Program-made: the position numbers and the translations under genes
Assembly (NCBI GenBank): GCA_015231405.1
Contig: JADGBR010000011.1
Location: forward strand, 1 to 58,482
Direction: 5' to 3'
Length of the DNA stretch: 58,482 bases
Source of the DNA: Candidatus Omnitrophota bacterium
Lineage (GTDB): Bacteria; Omnitrophota; Gorgyraeia; Tantalellales; Tantalellaceae
Shown: positions 1-8,489 of the stretch, one piece after another
Position numbering within the stretch: the stretch's first letter is position 1
How the letters are laid out: each line of letters opens with the position of its first letter
Notes under the pieces: model-generated
The model's input: the letters and a program-made list of their open reading frames with translations, nothing else
Databases searched by the model: none
Told to the model about the DNA's origin: nothing

Positions 1-2
1 GC

Positions 3-377
3 GACGGGAAGGAAGAGGATGTTAAGTCCCTGAACAAACAAGGGGCCCAGGCCGTGAAAGCGAAAGATTTAGATAAAGGGATAGCTTTATTCGAAAAGGC
101 CCTGGAGGTCGATCCTTCAAATGCCAGGACATGCAATAACCTGGGGTATGCCTGGTTCCTGAAAGGGGATACCGATAAAGCTTTGAAATATCTGGAGTGG
201 GCGGTTAGGTTCGATCCGGGGAACGCTAAAGCCAAAAAGAACCTGGAATATGTCAGAAAAAAGATATCCGGGAAAAGTGAACAGGCGGCGGCCGTCGCCC
301 CGGCCGAGAGTTCGGATCAGGCTGATGAGAATACACCTGCGGACGAGGATACTGTCAGAGACAATGGAGACAGATAA
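3..377 (+). CDS. TPR-repeat protein, 5' end missing
   Basis: The reading frame is open to the left edge of the window, so the true start lies outside it. The visible part is about 124 residues. It holds at least two tetratricopeptide repeats (motifs such as 'ALEVDPSNARTCNNLGYAWF' and 'AVRFDPGNAKAKKNL'), then a Lys-rich stretch and an acidic, Ala/Glu/Asp-rich tail that looks disordered. TPRs mediate protein-protein contact. The gene sits just upstream of cheR on the same strand, so it may be the first visible member of the chemosensory operon. Its partner cannot be told from sequence. Confidence 0.75.
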   Translation, partial: DGKEEDVKSLNKQGAQAVKAKDLDKGIALFEKALEVDPSNARTCNNLGYAWFLKGDTDKALKYLEWAVRFDPGNAKAKKNLEYVRKKISGKSEQAAAVAPAESSDQADENTPADEDTVRDNGDR

Positions 378-398
378 GTGCAAGGGGTTTCTGGTAAC

Positions 399-461
399 GG
401 GGTCAGGCCTCCCCATTGGACAAAAAAGAGAATAAAATGTCCAATGGGGAGGCCTGACCCC
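399..461. repeat. Che-operon hairpin, copy 1
   Basis: This is a perfect 24-bp inverted repeat (399-422 against 438-461) around a 15-base A-rich loop. The arm core is GGCCTCCCCATTGGAC. Close copies lie at 1931-1997 and 8419-8474. The arm has GGGGTCAG where copies 2 and 3 have GGTGTCAG, and the opposite arm changes to match (GACCCC to GACACC), so pairing is kept. It lies between the TPR gene and cheR and has no T-tract, so it is not a standard terminator. Confidence 0.9.
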
Positions 462-476
462 TTGACAACAGATAAA

Positions 477-1931
477 ATGGGTAGTATGCCGGGTAAAATC
501 ATCGATAGCATAAAATCCTTCCTGTCCGAGCGGGGTGGGCTTTATTTCAAGGACCATGATCTCGATAACCTTCAGAAAGGGATAGGCGAGAGGATGTCTG
601 AGCTCAATATCCCGTCGCCGGCTGCGTATTATAGCCTGCTTTTATCTTCCGAGAAGAGGGAAGAGGAGCTCCGCGAGCTTCTCAATATCCTTACGATAAA
701 CCACACTTATTTTTTCAGGAACGAGCCGCAGTTCAAGGCTTTGAGAAAGGTAGTGCTGCCTGAGATCATAGCCGGTAAGAAGGGGCTCTGCGGGAAGCCG
801 CTCGTACGTATTTGGAGCGCGGGGTGCTCGACCGGCGAGGAGCCTTATTCTATAGCTATCACGGCGAAAGAGCTCATGGATGAGATCCCGGGAGGTTTCG
901 ATATCCATATCCTCGCGACCGACGCTTCCGAAAAAGCGCTTCGCGCTGCCGGAAAAGGCGAATTCGCCTGGAACCCGGTGAAACAGATCCCGGCGGAATA
1001 CGCCGGAAAACATTTTGATTTCAAAGGGCGCGAAGGATCGGGCGGGAAATACATGATCAAACCCGAGATACGGAGCATGGTAACGTTCGGGTATTTCAAC
1101 CTGATCGAGGACGATTTCCCTAAAGGGTTCGATATTATTTTCTGCAGGAACGTCGTCATATATTTCGACCATGCCAATACGGCCAAGGTCATGAGGAATT
1201 TCCATTCGTCGCTTAACCCGGATGGGCGGATATTCATAGGGTATTCGGAATCGCTGCATTATCTCAGGGACGAATTCGAGATGGTCTCGTGGGAGGACGC
1301 CATCTATTACGGGAAAAGGTCAATCCCGCGCTCGGGGTCAGGTAAGGGCTTTCCCGTTAAACCGTTCGAAGCAATACCTTTTGAGCCTTTGCCCGCCCCG
1401 GCGTACTCCGGCAGCGTGGAAACCGCCCAGGAATTTATCGCGAAAGCGGTGGAATCGGCCGGTTTAAAGAAATACGCCGACTCTATTGACTTTATCGATA
1501 AAGCCATTAAGTTAGATAGGAAGGCGCATCGGGCCTATGTTTTGAAGGCTGAAATCTATATGAACACCTCGGATCACGCCCGCGCGCGGAAGGAACTCGA
1601 AAAGGCCGGGGATATTAACTCCATGGCCCCGGAAGTTTATTATTTCCTCGGGTGTATCGATATCGAGGAAAAGAAAGCTGGAAGCGCTAAGGAGAACCTG
1701 AGGAAAGCGCTCTATATCGACGGGAAATTCGTCCCGGCGAGAATAATGCTCGCCAATATCCACAAAGGCGAGGGGAAGACCGGCGAGGCGATACGGGAGT
1801 ACCGCAACTCGCTTAAATATCTTTTGGCCGTTAGCCCCGAGAATATCCTCCCATACTCAGGAGGTTTCAGCGTCGTTTCGATCATCGGAGTCTGCCGGGA
1901 TAACATAGAACGGCTCAAGGAGAACCTGTAA
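477..1931 (+). CDS. cheR: CheR chemoreceptor methyltransferase with C-terminal TPRs
   Basis: It transfers methyl groups from SAM to glutamates of chemoreceptors, setting sensory adaptation. From the ATG at 477 it is 484 residues. The N-terminal CheR helical domain is followed by the SAM-binding Rossmann domain, with 'RIWSAGCSTGEEPYSIA' and 'DIIFCRNVVIYF' as diagnostic motifs. After a Pro-rich linker come several TPRs over roughly the last 170 residues. CheR-TPR fusions are typical of non-canonical chemosensory systems such as Frz and Wsp. The frame is open further upstream (a GTG at 378), but that start would read through the hairpin at 399-461, so 477 or 486 is preferred. No strong Shine-Dalgarno precedes it. 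Confidence 0.9.
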   Translation: MGSMPGKIIDSIKSFLSERGGLYFKDHDLDNLQKGIGERMSELNIPSPAAYYSLLLSSEKREEELRELLNILTINHTYFFRNEPQFKALRKVVLPEIIAGKKGLCGKPLVRIWSAGCSTGEEPYSIAITAKELMDEIPGGFDIHILATDASEKALRAAGKGEFAWNPVKQIPAEYAGKHFDFKGREGSGGKYMIKPEIRSMVTFGYFNLIEDDFPKGFDIIFCRNVVIYFDHANTAKVMRNFHSSLNPDGRIFIGYSESLHYLRDEFEMVSWEDAIYYGKRSIPRSGSGKGFPVKPFEAIPFEPLPAPAYSGSVETAQEFIAKAVESAGLKKYADSIDFIDKAIKLDRKAHRAYVLKAEIYMNTSDHARARKELEKAGDINSMAPEVYYFLGCIDIEEKKAGSAKENLRKALYIDGKFVPARIMLANIHKGEGKTGEAIREYRNSLKYLLAVSPENILPYSGGFSVVSIIGVCRDNIERLKENL

Positions 1932-1997
1932 AGGTGTCAGGCCTCCCCATTGGACAAAATAGGGAACAAAACGTCCAATGGGGAGGCCTGACACCTT
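1931..1997. repeat. Che-operon hairpin, copy 2
   Basis: Perfect 25-bp inverted repeat (1931-1955 and 1973-1997) with a 17-base loop. It starts on the last base of the cheR stop codon and ends 15 bases before the next start. It matches copy 1 except for the compensated base pair and the loop. Confidence 0.9.
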
Positions 1998-2012
1998 GAA
2001 ACAAGGAGACCG

Positions 2013-2963
2013 GTGAAGGTCCTTATATTCGCTATAAATGGAAGGAACTACGGCATCGGACTCGAGGACGTAGTGGAAATAATAAGGATGAAGGAGCCTG
2101 TGCCTGTCCCTGACGCTCCCCCTTACGTTAAAGGAGTGATAACCCTAAGAGGAAGCGTTATTCCTCTAATCGATATGAAGACCAGGCTGGGATCGGCCGG
2201 GGCGCTTTTACCTAAAACCGCGCGAACGGTCATCGCCCGTTCAGGCGGCGGGAAAGCCGGGCTTATCGTCGACGAAGTTAACGGCGTGGCGGATATGACG
2301 GAAGGAGGGATCGAGCCGGCGGAAGGAGTTCTCGGGGAAGTTCCGTATTTAAAAGGAGTTTTCAGGGCGGGAAATCAAATTGTGCTTTTACTGGATCTCG
2401 GGAAGCTTTTGGGATCTTCCCGTGGAGCTATCGATTCGATCCGTGAGACGGTAAAGATAGTTCCGGAAGACGAGGAAGGAGCGCGCGGCGTGGGCGGAGA
2501 CGATGGCGCGAGGAAGCTCCGGGTGCTCGTCTTCAACCTCTCCGGCGAAAAATACTGCGTGAGTTTGGTCGAGGCTCGCGAGGTGATCCGCGAAAGGGAG
2601 ATAACAAGGGTGCCGAACACTCCGGGGTATGTGCTTGGCGTCATGAACCTACGCGGCGAGATAGTACCCGTAGTCGATATAAGGTCTTTCTTCGGGTTGG
2701 GAGCTCCGGAAAGCGGAGGCGCTTCCAGGATAATGGTAACGGACGTTTCGGGATACCCGGTGGGGATCATAGTGGATGGAGTAGAAAGGACGGTCGAGAT
2801 ACCCGAAAGATCGGTCCAGGCGGCTCTTCCTACTCTTACCAGCGCGGCCGCGGGGTATACGAAGGGGCATATCGACCGGGACGGCGGGATACTTGTAATG
2901 CTGGATATTGAACGTCTGATGGCCGGGGATGAGATCTCGAAATTAAAAAAAGGAGAGTTGTGA
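2013..2963 (+). CDS. cheW: Double-domain CheW coupling protein
   Basis: CheW couples receptors to CheA in chemosensory arrays. This protein (316 residues) holds two CheW domains in tandem, about residues 1-150 and 165-310. Each starts with a 'VLIFAINGRNYGIGL' or 'VLVFNLSGEKYCVSL' type strand and later carries the 'GVITLRGSVIPLID' or 'GVMNLRGEIVPVVD' motif. A poorly conserved linker separates them. The GTG start has a good Shine-Dalgarno (AAGGAG) a few bases upstream. The stop codon overlaps the ATG of the receptor gene, which suggests translational coupling. Two-domain CheWs are less common than single ones and may bridge array components. Confidence 0.9.
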   Translation: MKVLIFAINGRNYGIGLEDVVEIIRMKEPVPVPDAPPYVKGVITLRGSVIPLIDMKTRLGSAGALLPKTARTVIARSGGGKAGLIVDEVNGVADMTEGGIEPAEGVLGEVPYLKGVFRAGNQIVLLLDLGKLLGSSRGAIDSIRETVKIVPEDEEGARGVGGDDGARKLRVLVFNLSGEKYCVSLVEAREVIREREITRVPNTPGYVLGVMNLRGEIVPVVDIRSFFGLGAPESGGASRIMVTDVSGYPVGIIVDGVERTVEIPERSVQAALPTLTSAAAGYTKGHIDRDGGILVMLDIERLMAGDEISKLKKGEL

Positions 2964-4927
2964 TGGGTATTACTACGAATTTCTTTTCGAGCCTCAAGGT
3001 AAAGCTTGTGGTTATTTTTCTTTTATTGTCGCTTGTTCCGGTAGCGGCAGTGTCGCTTGTAAGTTTGAACGCGGCGCGCTCGACCCTCAAGAACGAGATA
3101 TTCGAGAAGCTTAGCGCCCAGAACCAGATGCGTAAGGCCAGGGTGCTGGCCAGGATAGACGAGAAGGAGAAGGACCTTGATATGTTCAGCCAGACACAGG
3201 ATATCGTTGAAGCGGTCGCAGCCCTCACGAATTATTATAAAGCTTCGGGCGGAACGGCCGAAGGGGTTTTTAAAATAAAAACTCCCGAATATCAGACGCT
3301 TTCCGAAAGTGTAGATCCAATGTTCAGCAAATATATTAAGGAGTACGGATACGCGGACATATACCTGATAGGCGCCGAACACGGGCATATCATGTATTCG
3401 GCCGCGCGTGGCCCCGAGTTAGGGACTAATCTCGGGACAAGTGAGCTGGCGGGTTCGGGTTTGGCTAAAGTATGGCGCGGGGTGGTTGGTAAAAAAGGTT
3501 TCGTGATAGTCGATTACAGTTTTTTCGGCCAGGTTAAAGATCCGGTGATATTCGCCGGGGTCCCCGTGAAGGACCCGGACGGCGCCGTAAAAGCTGTTTT
3601 AGCGATACGGCTCGGAGTTAACGAATTAAGCCAGATCTTTTCCGATAAGACCGGAATGGGTGAGACAGGAGAGTCATATCTTGTAGGCGAGGATCGTCTA
3701 ATGCGTTCCGATTCACGGTTCGAGGCGAATACCATACTCAAAAAGAAAGTGGATACGGTATCCGTTCTGAAAGTGTTTCGTGACGGACACAATGACGGGG
3801 TAGGGATAATAAAGGATTACAGGGGCAAGGATGTTCTTTCGGCGTATGGGCATGTGGGGATCAACGAGAAGTTCGGAACGGGTTTCGAATGGGCGATAAT
3901 CAGCGAGATCGACCTTTCCGAGGCGATGAAGCCGGTGAACGATCTCATCCGGAAAGTTCTGCTGTTGGCGCTATTGATAGCTTTTATCGTCGTTGTCGCG
4001 GCGCTCGTGATAGCGGCCAAAATTACCGGGCCGATCGAAGAGATAGCGCGAGTATCGCAGAAAATAGGTTCGGGGGACCTTACCGGGTCGGTCGTGGGGA
4101 AGACCAGCGACGAGATCGGCGTCCTCGCCGGTTCCTTCAACCAGATGTCAGGCAACGTAAGGGGTATGATAAAGAGGATACAGGAAGCTGTGAACCAGCT
4201 GACATCGGCGTCGAACGAGATACTCGCCGCGACCGAGCAGCAGGCGGCCGGGGCGAGAGAGCAGTCGTCGGCAATAGCCGAGACGACATCGGCCGCGCAT
4301 GAACTGCTCGTCAGTTCCGAACAGGTGGGTAATACCATAAGGCAGGTCTCCCAGGCCGCCATGCACGCGCTTAACGGAATGACGAAGATACGGGACCTCA
4401 TAACTAAAACCGGCGGGATGATAACGCTCTTAGGCGAGAAATCCCGGGAGATAGGGAAGATAACGGGGCTCATAGACGATATCGCGGACCAGACCAATCT
4501 TCTGGCGGTGAACGCGTCGATAGAGGCGGCGAGGGCGGGCGACGAGGGGAGAGGTTTCTCGGTCGTCGCGGACGAGATACGTAAGCTATCGGATTCGACG
4601 GCGCGGTCCACGAAGGACATAACGGCCCTTATAGAGATTATACAGCACGAGATGACGAACGTCGTCATATCGATGGAGAAAAGCGCTTCAAGCGTCGAGG
4701 AGGAGATGACGCTCGCTAAAGACACGTCCGAAAAGGCGAAAGAGATAACTATGAGCGCGAATCAGCAGATAGCCGGGTCTAAGCAGATAGCCGAAGCCAT
4801 GGGCAGCATTGACGAAGTAATGAAACAGATCGCCTCCGGCACGGTCCAGACACAGGCCTCCGTCGAGCAGATGACGAAACTGGCGAAGGACCTGGAGAAG
4901 ATAATCGCGGGGTTTAAGATAGCGTAA
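2963..4927 (+). CDS. Methyl-accepting chemotaxis protein
   Basis: Transmembrane chemoreceptor of about 654 residues. The first membrane helix is near residues 12-34, followed by a periplasmic sensor region of roughly 290 residues of the Cache kind. The second helix is near 330-355 ('LLLALLIAFIVVVAALVIAA'), then a HAMP linker and the cytoplasmic signalling coil. The hairpin tip that contacts CheA and CheW is clear: 'IDDIADQTNLLAVNASIEAA', followed by RAGDEGRGFSVVADEIRKL. Gln/Glu-rich stretches on both sides are candidate methylation sites for CheR. The ATG at 2963 overlaps the cheW stop and has AAAGGAG upstream; a GTG one codon earlier is less likely. The ligand cannot be read from sequence. 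Confidence 0.92.
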   Translation: MGITTNFFSSLKVKLVVIFLLLSLVPVAAVSLVSLNAARSTLKNEIFEKLSAQNQMRKARVLARIDEKEKDLDMFSQTQDIVEAVAALTNYYKASGGTAEGVFKIKTPEYQTLSESVDPMFSKYIKEYGYADIYLIGAEHGHIMYSAARGPELGTNLGTSELAGSGLAKVWRGVVGKKGFVIVDYSFFGQVKDPVIFAGVPVKDPDGAVKAVLAIRLGVNELSQIFSDKTGMGETGESYLVGEDRLMRSDSRFEANTILKKKVDTVSVLKVFRDGHNDGVGIIKDYRGKDVLSAYGHVGINEKFGTGFEWAIISEIDLSEAMKPVNDLIRKVLLLALLIAFIVVVAALVIAAKITGPIEEIARVSQKIGSGDLTGSVVGKTSDEIGVLAGSFNQMSGNVRGMIKRIQEAVNQLTSASNEILAATEQQAAGAREQSSAIAETTSAAHELLVSSEQVGNTIRQVSQAAMHALNGMTKIRDLITKTGGMITLLGEKSREIGKITGLIDDIADQTNLLAVNASIEAARAGDEGRGFSVVADEIRKLSDSTARSTKDITALIEIIQHEMTNVVISMEKSASSVEEEMTLAKDTSEKAKEITMSANQQIAGSKQIAEAMGSIDEVMKQIASGTVQTQASVEQMTKLAKDLEKIIAGFKIA

Positions 4928-4935
4928 TGAGAGAA

Positions 4936-5019
4936 CCGTCATTCGGAGGGTGCGGAAGCGCCCGAAGCAATCCCTATAGAGATTGCTTCGTCGGCCTTTG
5001 GCCTCCTCGCAATGACGGG
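4936..5019. repeat. CGTCATTGCGAGG-family palindrome
   Basis: Intergenic palindrome between the receptor gene and cheA. The left half runs CGTCATTCGGAGGG...GAAGCAATCCC, the right half GATTGCTTCG...CCTCGCAATGACGGG. The left arm has decayed (ATTCGGAGG for ATTGCGAGG). Other family members lie at 7236-7347, 44369-44404, 48263-48297, 49979-50060 and inside the elements at 41752 and 46253. Confidence 0.85.
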
Positions 5020-5075
5020 GCATATTTGGGTCCGCAATGACGGGTTAGGGATGACGGGATTGAAAAGGGACGGAT

Positions 5076-7232
5076 ATGACATTTGACCGATCGGCATTCG
5101 TAGAGCGTTTTAAGTCCGAGACGAAGGAGCGCGTCGAGAAGCTCAATCTCGCTCTTATCGATATCGAGAAGGACCCGGGGAACAGGGACATCCTCAACAT
5201 GGCTATGCGCGAAGCCCATACGATAAAAGGGTCCGCCGCGATGATGGGGTATAACAGGATATCGGACCTGGCGCATAGGCTGGAGACGGCTATGCAAGGC
5301 GCTCTTCAGGGTAAAATGGAGTTCACCCCGGAGAAGCTTGACGTCATGTTCGAGTGCCTTGACGCTATTCTGCCGCTACTCGAGGACAAAGTGACATGGG
5401 AAGATAAAGGGGTGGCTAATCCTTTCGTGGAAACGCTGTTAAATAAAATGGACGGCGTTTTTTCAGAAAACTCACCGGCTCAGGATAAGTCAGAAAGACC
5501 TCTTAATCCCGGTATCCCGCCCCTAAGAACCGAAGAAAAGAAAGCGAAGGAAGCGCCCGCGCCCGAACCCGGTCCACTTGAACAGCCGTCCCGTGACGAC
5601 CATCTCCCCGAAACCATGATCAAGGTCGACACCGCGCGGCTTAACAAGATAGTCAACACTTCCGGCGAGCTTGTTACCTCGCGGATACGCCTCGCCGAGA
5701 TCGTCAAGTTGGTCTCGGAAAAGGTATATGAATCTCAGGATACGGGGATCTATCTGAAAGGGCTCATCGACGAGCTTAATTCCGTGACATGCGACATTGT
5801 GACCCTTACGGCCGGCATGCAGGAAGAGGTCATAAGGGTGAGGACCGTACCGGTCGGGGATCTATTCAGAACATTTCCCCGGACGATGCGAGACCTCGCG
5901 CGTGAAAAGGGTAAAGAAATAGAGTTCGTCATAGAGGGTGGAGAAACGCAGCTTGACAAGGTCATCATTGACGAGATGAGAGCGCCATTAATGCATCTTC
6001 TCCGGAACGCGATAGACCACGGTATCGAGGCCCCGGGTGACCGGAGACGCGTCGGGAAATCCGCACCCGGCAAGGTCAGGTTGAAGGCTTACCAGGAAGG
6101 CTCACAGGTCGTCATCGAAGTTTCGGACGACGGACGGGGAATTAAGGTTGCTGAGATAAAGGAGAAAGCTGTCAAAAAAGGTATCGTTTCGGCTTCGCGG
6201 ATAAACGACATGATAAAAGAACAGGTCTACCAGATATTATTCACCCCGGGGTTCAGCACCAAGGAAGACGTAACGGATATTTCAGGGAGGGGGGTCGGCC
6301 TCGACGTTGTCCGCGAAACCCTCTCGAGCATGAAGGGGGTCGTCGAAATAAGCTCCGAGGAAGGGAAGGGCACTTCCTTCAAGATGAAACTTCCCCTCAC
6401 CCTCGCCATAACCGAATGCCTGATCCTGGGCGCCGGCCCGGACGTTTTCGCGGTGCCCATAGACGCCGTCGTCGAAACGGTGAGGATAAGCGAAAAAGAA
6501 ATTAAGAAGATAGAGGGGAAGGAAGCCCTCACCATAAGGGGATACATACTGCCCCTAGTTAAGCTTAAAGATGTTTTCGGCCTGCCGCAGAAAGGGATAT
6601 TCGAGAAACAGTATTTTCCGGTCATTATCGTCCAGTCCATCGAGAAAAGGATAGGCATAATGGCGGATAAACTTTTCGGGAGGCAGGAGATAATAAGTAA
6701 GAGCATCGGCGACCCGCTCGGGAACGTAAAATATGTTTCCGGCGCGACCATTCTCGGGAACGGGCGTGTCATCCTGATACTCGATATACCCGCGATGATA
6801 GAGTCGGCGGAAGGGGTCGTCGTCCGAAGGCCCTTGAAAAAGGAAGCTCCGGCGGCAAGGAAAAGGAAGAAACACATACTGCTCGCCGAGGATTCCATGA
6901 CCACGGCGATGCTTGAGAAGAACATTCTCGAATCTGTAGGGTATTCGGTAGTGACGGCGAAGGACGGCCAGGAGGCGGCCGAGCGGGCCATGCAGGAAAA
7001 ATTCGATCTTGTCATAACGGATGTTCTCATGCCCCGCATGAACGGGTTCGAGCTTATCGAGCGCCTGAGAGGTGACTCCAAGTACAAGGATGTCCCTGTT
7101 ATCGTGGTTACTACAAGGGAGAACGACGAGGACAGGCGTCGCGGCCTCGAAGCAGGCGCAGACGCGTACCTCCTGAAAAGCGAGTTCACGTCGGAGGGGC
7201 TTCTTGATACGTTAGAGAAGTTGCTCGGGTAA
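5076..7232 (+). CDS. cheA: CheA histidine kinase fused to a receiver domain
   Basis: Central kinase of the chemosensory system, 718 residues. The N-terminal HPt domain carries the phosphorylated histidine in 'AHTIKGSAAMMGY'. A Pro/Glu-rich linker follows. Next come the dimerisation domain and the ATPase domain, with the N box 'LLRNAIDHGIE', the G1 box 'SDDGRGI' and 'ISGRGVGLDVV'. Then comes a CheW-like regulatory domain (near 450-580). The last ~120 residues form a receiver domain with phospho-acceptor Asp in 'VITDVLMPRMNG'. A C-terminal receiver is typical of FrzE- and WspE-type kinases and may act as an internal output or phosphate sink. No stand-alone single-domain CheY is present in the window. 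Confidence 0.93.
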   Translation: MTFDRSAFVERFKSETKERVEKLNLALIDIEKDPGNRDILNMAMREAHTIKGSAAMMGYNRISDLAHRLETAMQGALQGKMEFTPEKLDVMFECLDAILPLLEDKVTWEDKGVANPFVETLLNKMDGVFSENSPAQDKSERPLNPGIPPLRTEEKKAKEAPAPEPGPLEQPSRDDHLPETMIKVDTARLNKIVNTSGELVTSRIRLAEIVKLVSEKVYESQDTGIYLKGLIDELNSVTCDIVTLTAGMQEEVIRVRTVPVGDLFRTFPRTMRDLAREKGKEIEFVIEGGETQLDKVIIDEMRAPLMHLLRNAIDHGIEAPGDRRRVGKSAPGKVRLKAYQEGSQVVIEVSDDGRGIKVAEIKEKAVKKGIVSASRINDMIKEQVYQILFTPGFSTKEDVTDISGRGVGLDVVRETLSSMKGVVEISSEEGKGTSFKMKLPLTLAITECLILGAGPDVFAVPIDAVVETVRISEKEIKKIEGKEALTIRGYILPLVKLKDVFGLPQKGIFEKQYFPVIIVQSIEKRIGIMADKLFGRQEIISKSIGDPLGNVKYVSGATILGNGRVILILDIPAMIESAEGVVVRRPLKKEAPAARKRKKHILLAEDSMTTAMLEKNILESVGYSVVTAKDGQEAAERAMQEKFDLVITDVLMPRMNGFELIERLRGDSKYKDVPVIVVTTRENDEDRRRGLEAGADAYLLKSEFTSEGLLDTLEKLLG

Positions 7233-7235
7233 AAC

Positions 7236-7347
7236 GCCGTCATTGCGAGGGCGCGGAAGGTGAGCCGTCATTGCGAGGGCGCTAAAGCGCCCGAAGCAAT
7301 CCCTATAGAGATTGCTTCGTCGGCCTACGGCCTCCTCGCAATGACGG
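7236..7347. repeat. CGTCATTGCGAGG-family palindrome with extra half copy
   Basis: The full palindrome spans about 7265-7347 and is preceded at 7236-7258 by an extra truncated half copy (CCGTCATTGCGAGGGCG). It separates cheA from cheB. The central segment GCAATCCCTATAGAGATTGC matches the copy at 4936. Confidence 0.85.
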
Positions 7348-7374
7348 GAAATGGGGTGAGTGTGAAGGAGAAGA

Positions 7375-8403
7375 ATGTTGCCAGCTGACGAAAAAAAGAT
7401 ACGAGTACTGATCGTCGACGACTCAGAATTCATCCGAACGGTACTCCGTGAAGCTCTCGAAACGGCTCCTTACATAGAAATAGTGGGCGAAGCCGATAAC
7501 GGCCGTGATGGGATAAGGCAAGCTTTCAAGCTTAAACCCGATGTAATAACCATGGACCTCAAGATGCCTATCATGGACGGGTTCGACGCTATCGGAAAGA
7601 TAATGGAGGACAACCCCATCCCCATAATCGTTGTCAGCACGCTTGATGAGGAGATAATCACAAAGGCTCTTTCCATGGGCGCGATGGATTTTGTGCATAA
7701 GGCCAGGGATATGCAGACCATCGCCGAAGACCTTACGGATAAGATAAGGATAGCCTCCAGGATAAAACCCATAACCAGGTTCAAACGCGTCCACACTCAC
7801 AGACAACCTCGGGACAAAGCCGTAGCGAATGAACCCGTCCAGCCGGGATCGAAGGTTATCGCGATAGGCGTTTCGACGGGAGGGCCGCAGGTGACAGGGA
7901 CCCTTATAGGCCTCCTTCCGGAAACGCTGTCTACGCCGATACTTGTCGTGCAGCATATATCCGAAGGGTTCGTGCAGGGCCTTGTCAAATGGATGCAAGG
8001 CGTCTCGAAGTTGAGCGTTTCGATCCCGTCCGACGGAGAGAAGATAAAACCCGGGAACATATATTTCGCCCCGGATAAGTATCATATGGTCGTAAAGAGA
8101 AAGGGCGTCATCGGTTTTGAGAAGAAGATAAGTAACGACGAGTTCCATGTCCCGTCGATAGACAGGCTGTTCCTGTCCGTATCCGAAGTGTACGGAAAGG
8201 ACGCGATGGGCATCATAATGACCGGTATGGGCACGGACGGGGTCGCCGGGATAAGCGCGATGAAACTCGTGGGCGCGACGACCATAGCGCAGGACGAGGC
8301 AAGTTCGGTAATATTCGGGATGAACAAGGCGGCGATCGAGAAAGGCGTAATAGATAAAATATTGACCCCGGAAAGAATAGCGGAGGAGATCGTTAGATTT
8401 TAA
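7375..8403 (+). CDS. cheB: CheB receptor methylesterase/glutamine deamidase
   Basis: It removes methyl groups added by CheR and deamidates receptor glutamines. The protein is 342 residues. The receiver domain (1-~120) has acidic residues 'VDDSEF' and phospho-Asp in 'VITMDLKMPIMDG'. The catalytic domain (~165-340) keeps the triad: Ser in 'GVSTGGP', His in 'VVQHI' and Asp in 'MTGMGTDGV'. The ATG at 7375 has AAGGAG just upstream. The order cheR, cheW, mcp, cheA, cheB supplies a complete methylation-based adaptation loop within one operon. Confidence 0.95.
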   Translation: MLPADEKKIRVLIVDDSEFIRTVLREALETAPYIEIVGEADNGRDGIRQAFKLKPDVITMDLKMPIMDGFDAIGKIMEDNPIPIIVVSTLDEEIITKALSMGAMDFVHKARDMQTIAEDLTDKIRIASRIKPITRFKRVHTHRQPRDKAVANEPVQPGSKVIAIGVSTGGPQVTGTLIGLLPETLSTPILVVQHISEGFVQGLVKWMQGVSKLSVSIPSDGEKIKPGNIYFAPDKYHMVVKRKGVIGFEKKISNDEFHVPSIDRLFLSVSEVYGKDAMGIIMTGMGTDGVAGISAMKLVGATTIAQDEASSVIFGMNKAAIEKGVIDKILTPERIAEEIVRF

Positions 8404-8418
8404 GTTCGTAATTCTAGT

Positions 8419-8474
8419 GGTGTCAGGCCTCCCCATTAGACAAAACAAAATGTCCAATGGGGAGGCCTGACACC
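8419..8474. repeat. Che-operon hairpin, copy 3
   Basis: 24-bp inverted repeat (8419-8442 and 8451-8474) with an 8-base loop and one mismatch (ATTAGAC against GTCCAAT). It lies between cheB and the double-receiver gene, ends about 15 bases before the latter's start, and shares its arms with copies 1 and 2. Confidence 0.9.
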
Positions 8475-8489
8475 TTAAAAAGGAGAGCT

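Noticed and set aside
399-461. Rho-independent terminator
   Set aside because: The stem is long and perfect, but no T-run follows, and the same hairpin lies within an operon in three places.
378-476. Upstream GTG start for cheR
   Set aside because: It would translate through the perfect hairpin at 399-461, and CheR homology begins only after 486.
6227-7243. 338-codon open frame on the minus strand opposite cheA
   Set aside because: It lies wholly antisense to a well-supported gene, has Ser/Pro/Thr-rich composition typical of shadow frames, and has no domain motif. The same applies to long minus-strand frames at 3817-4725, 7423-8457 and 47302-48243.
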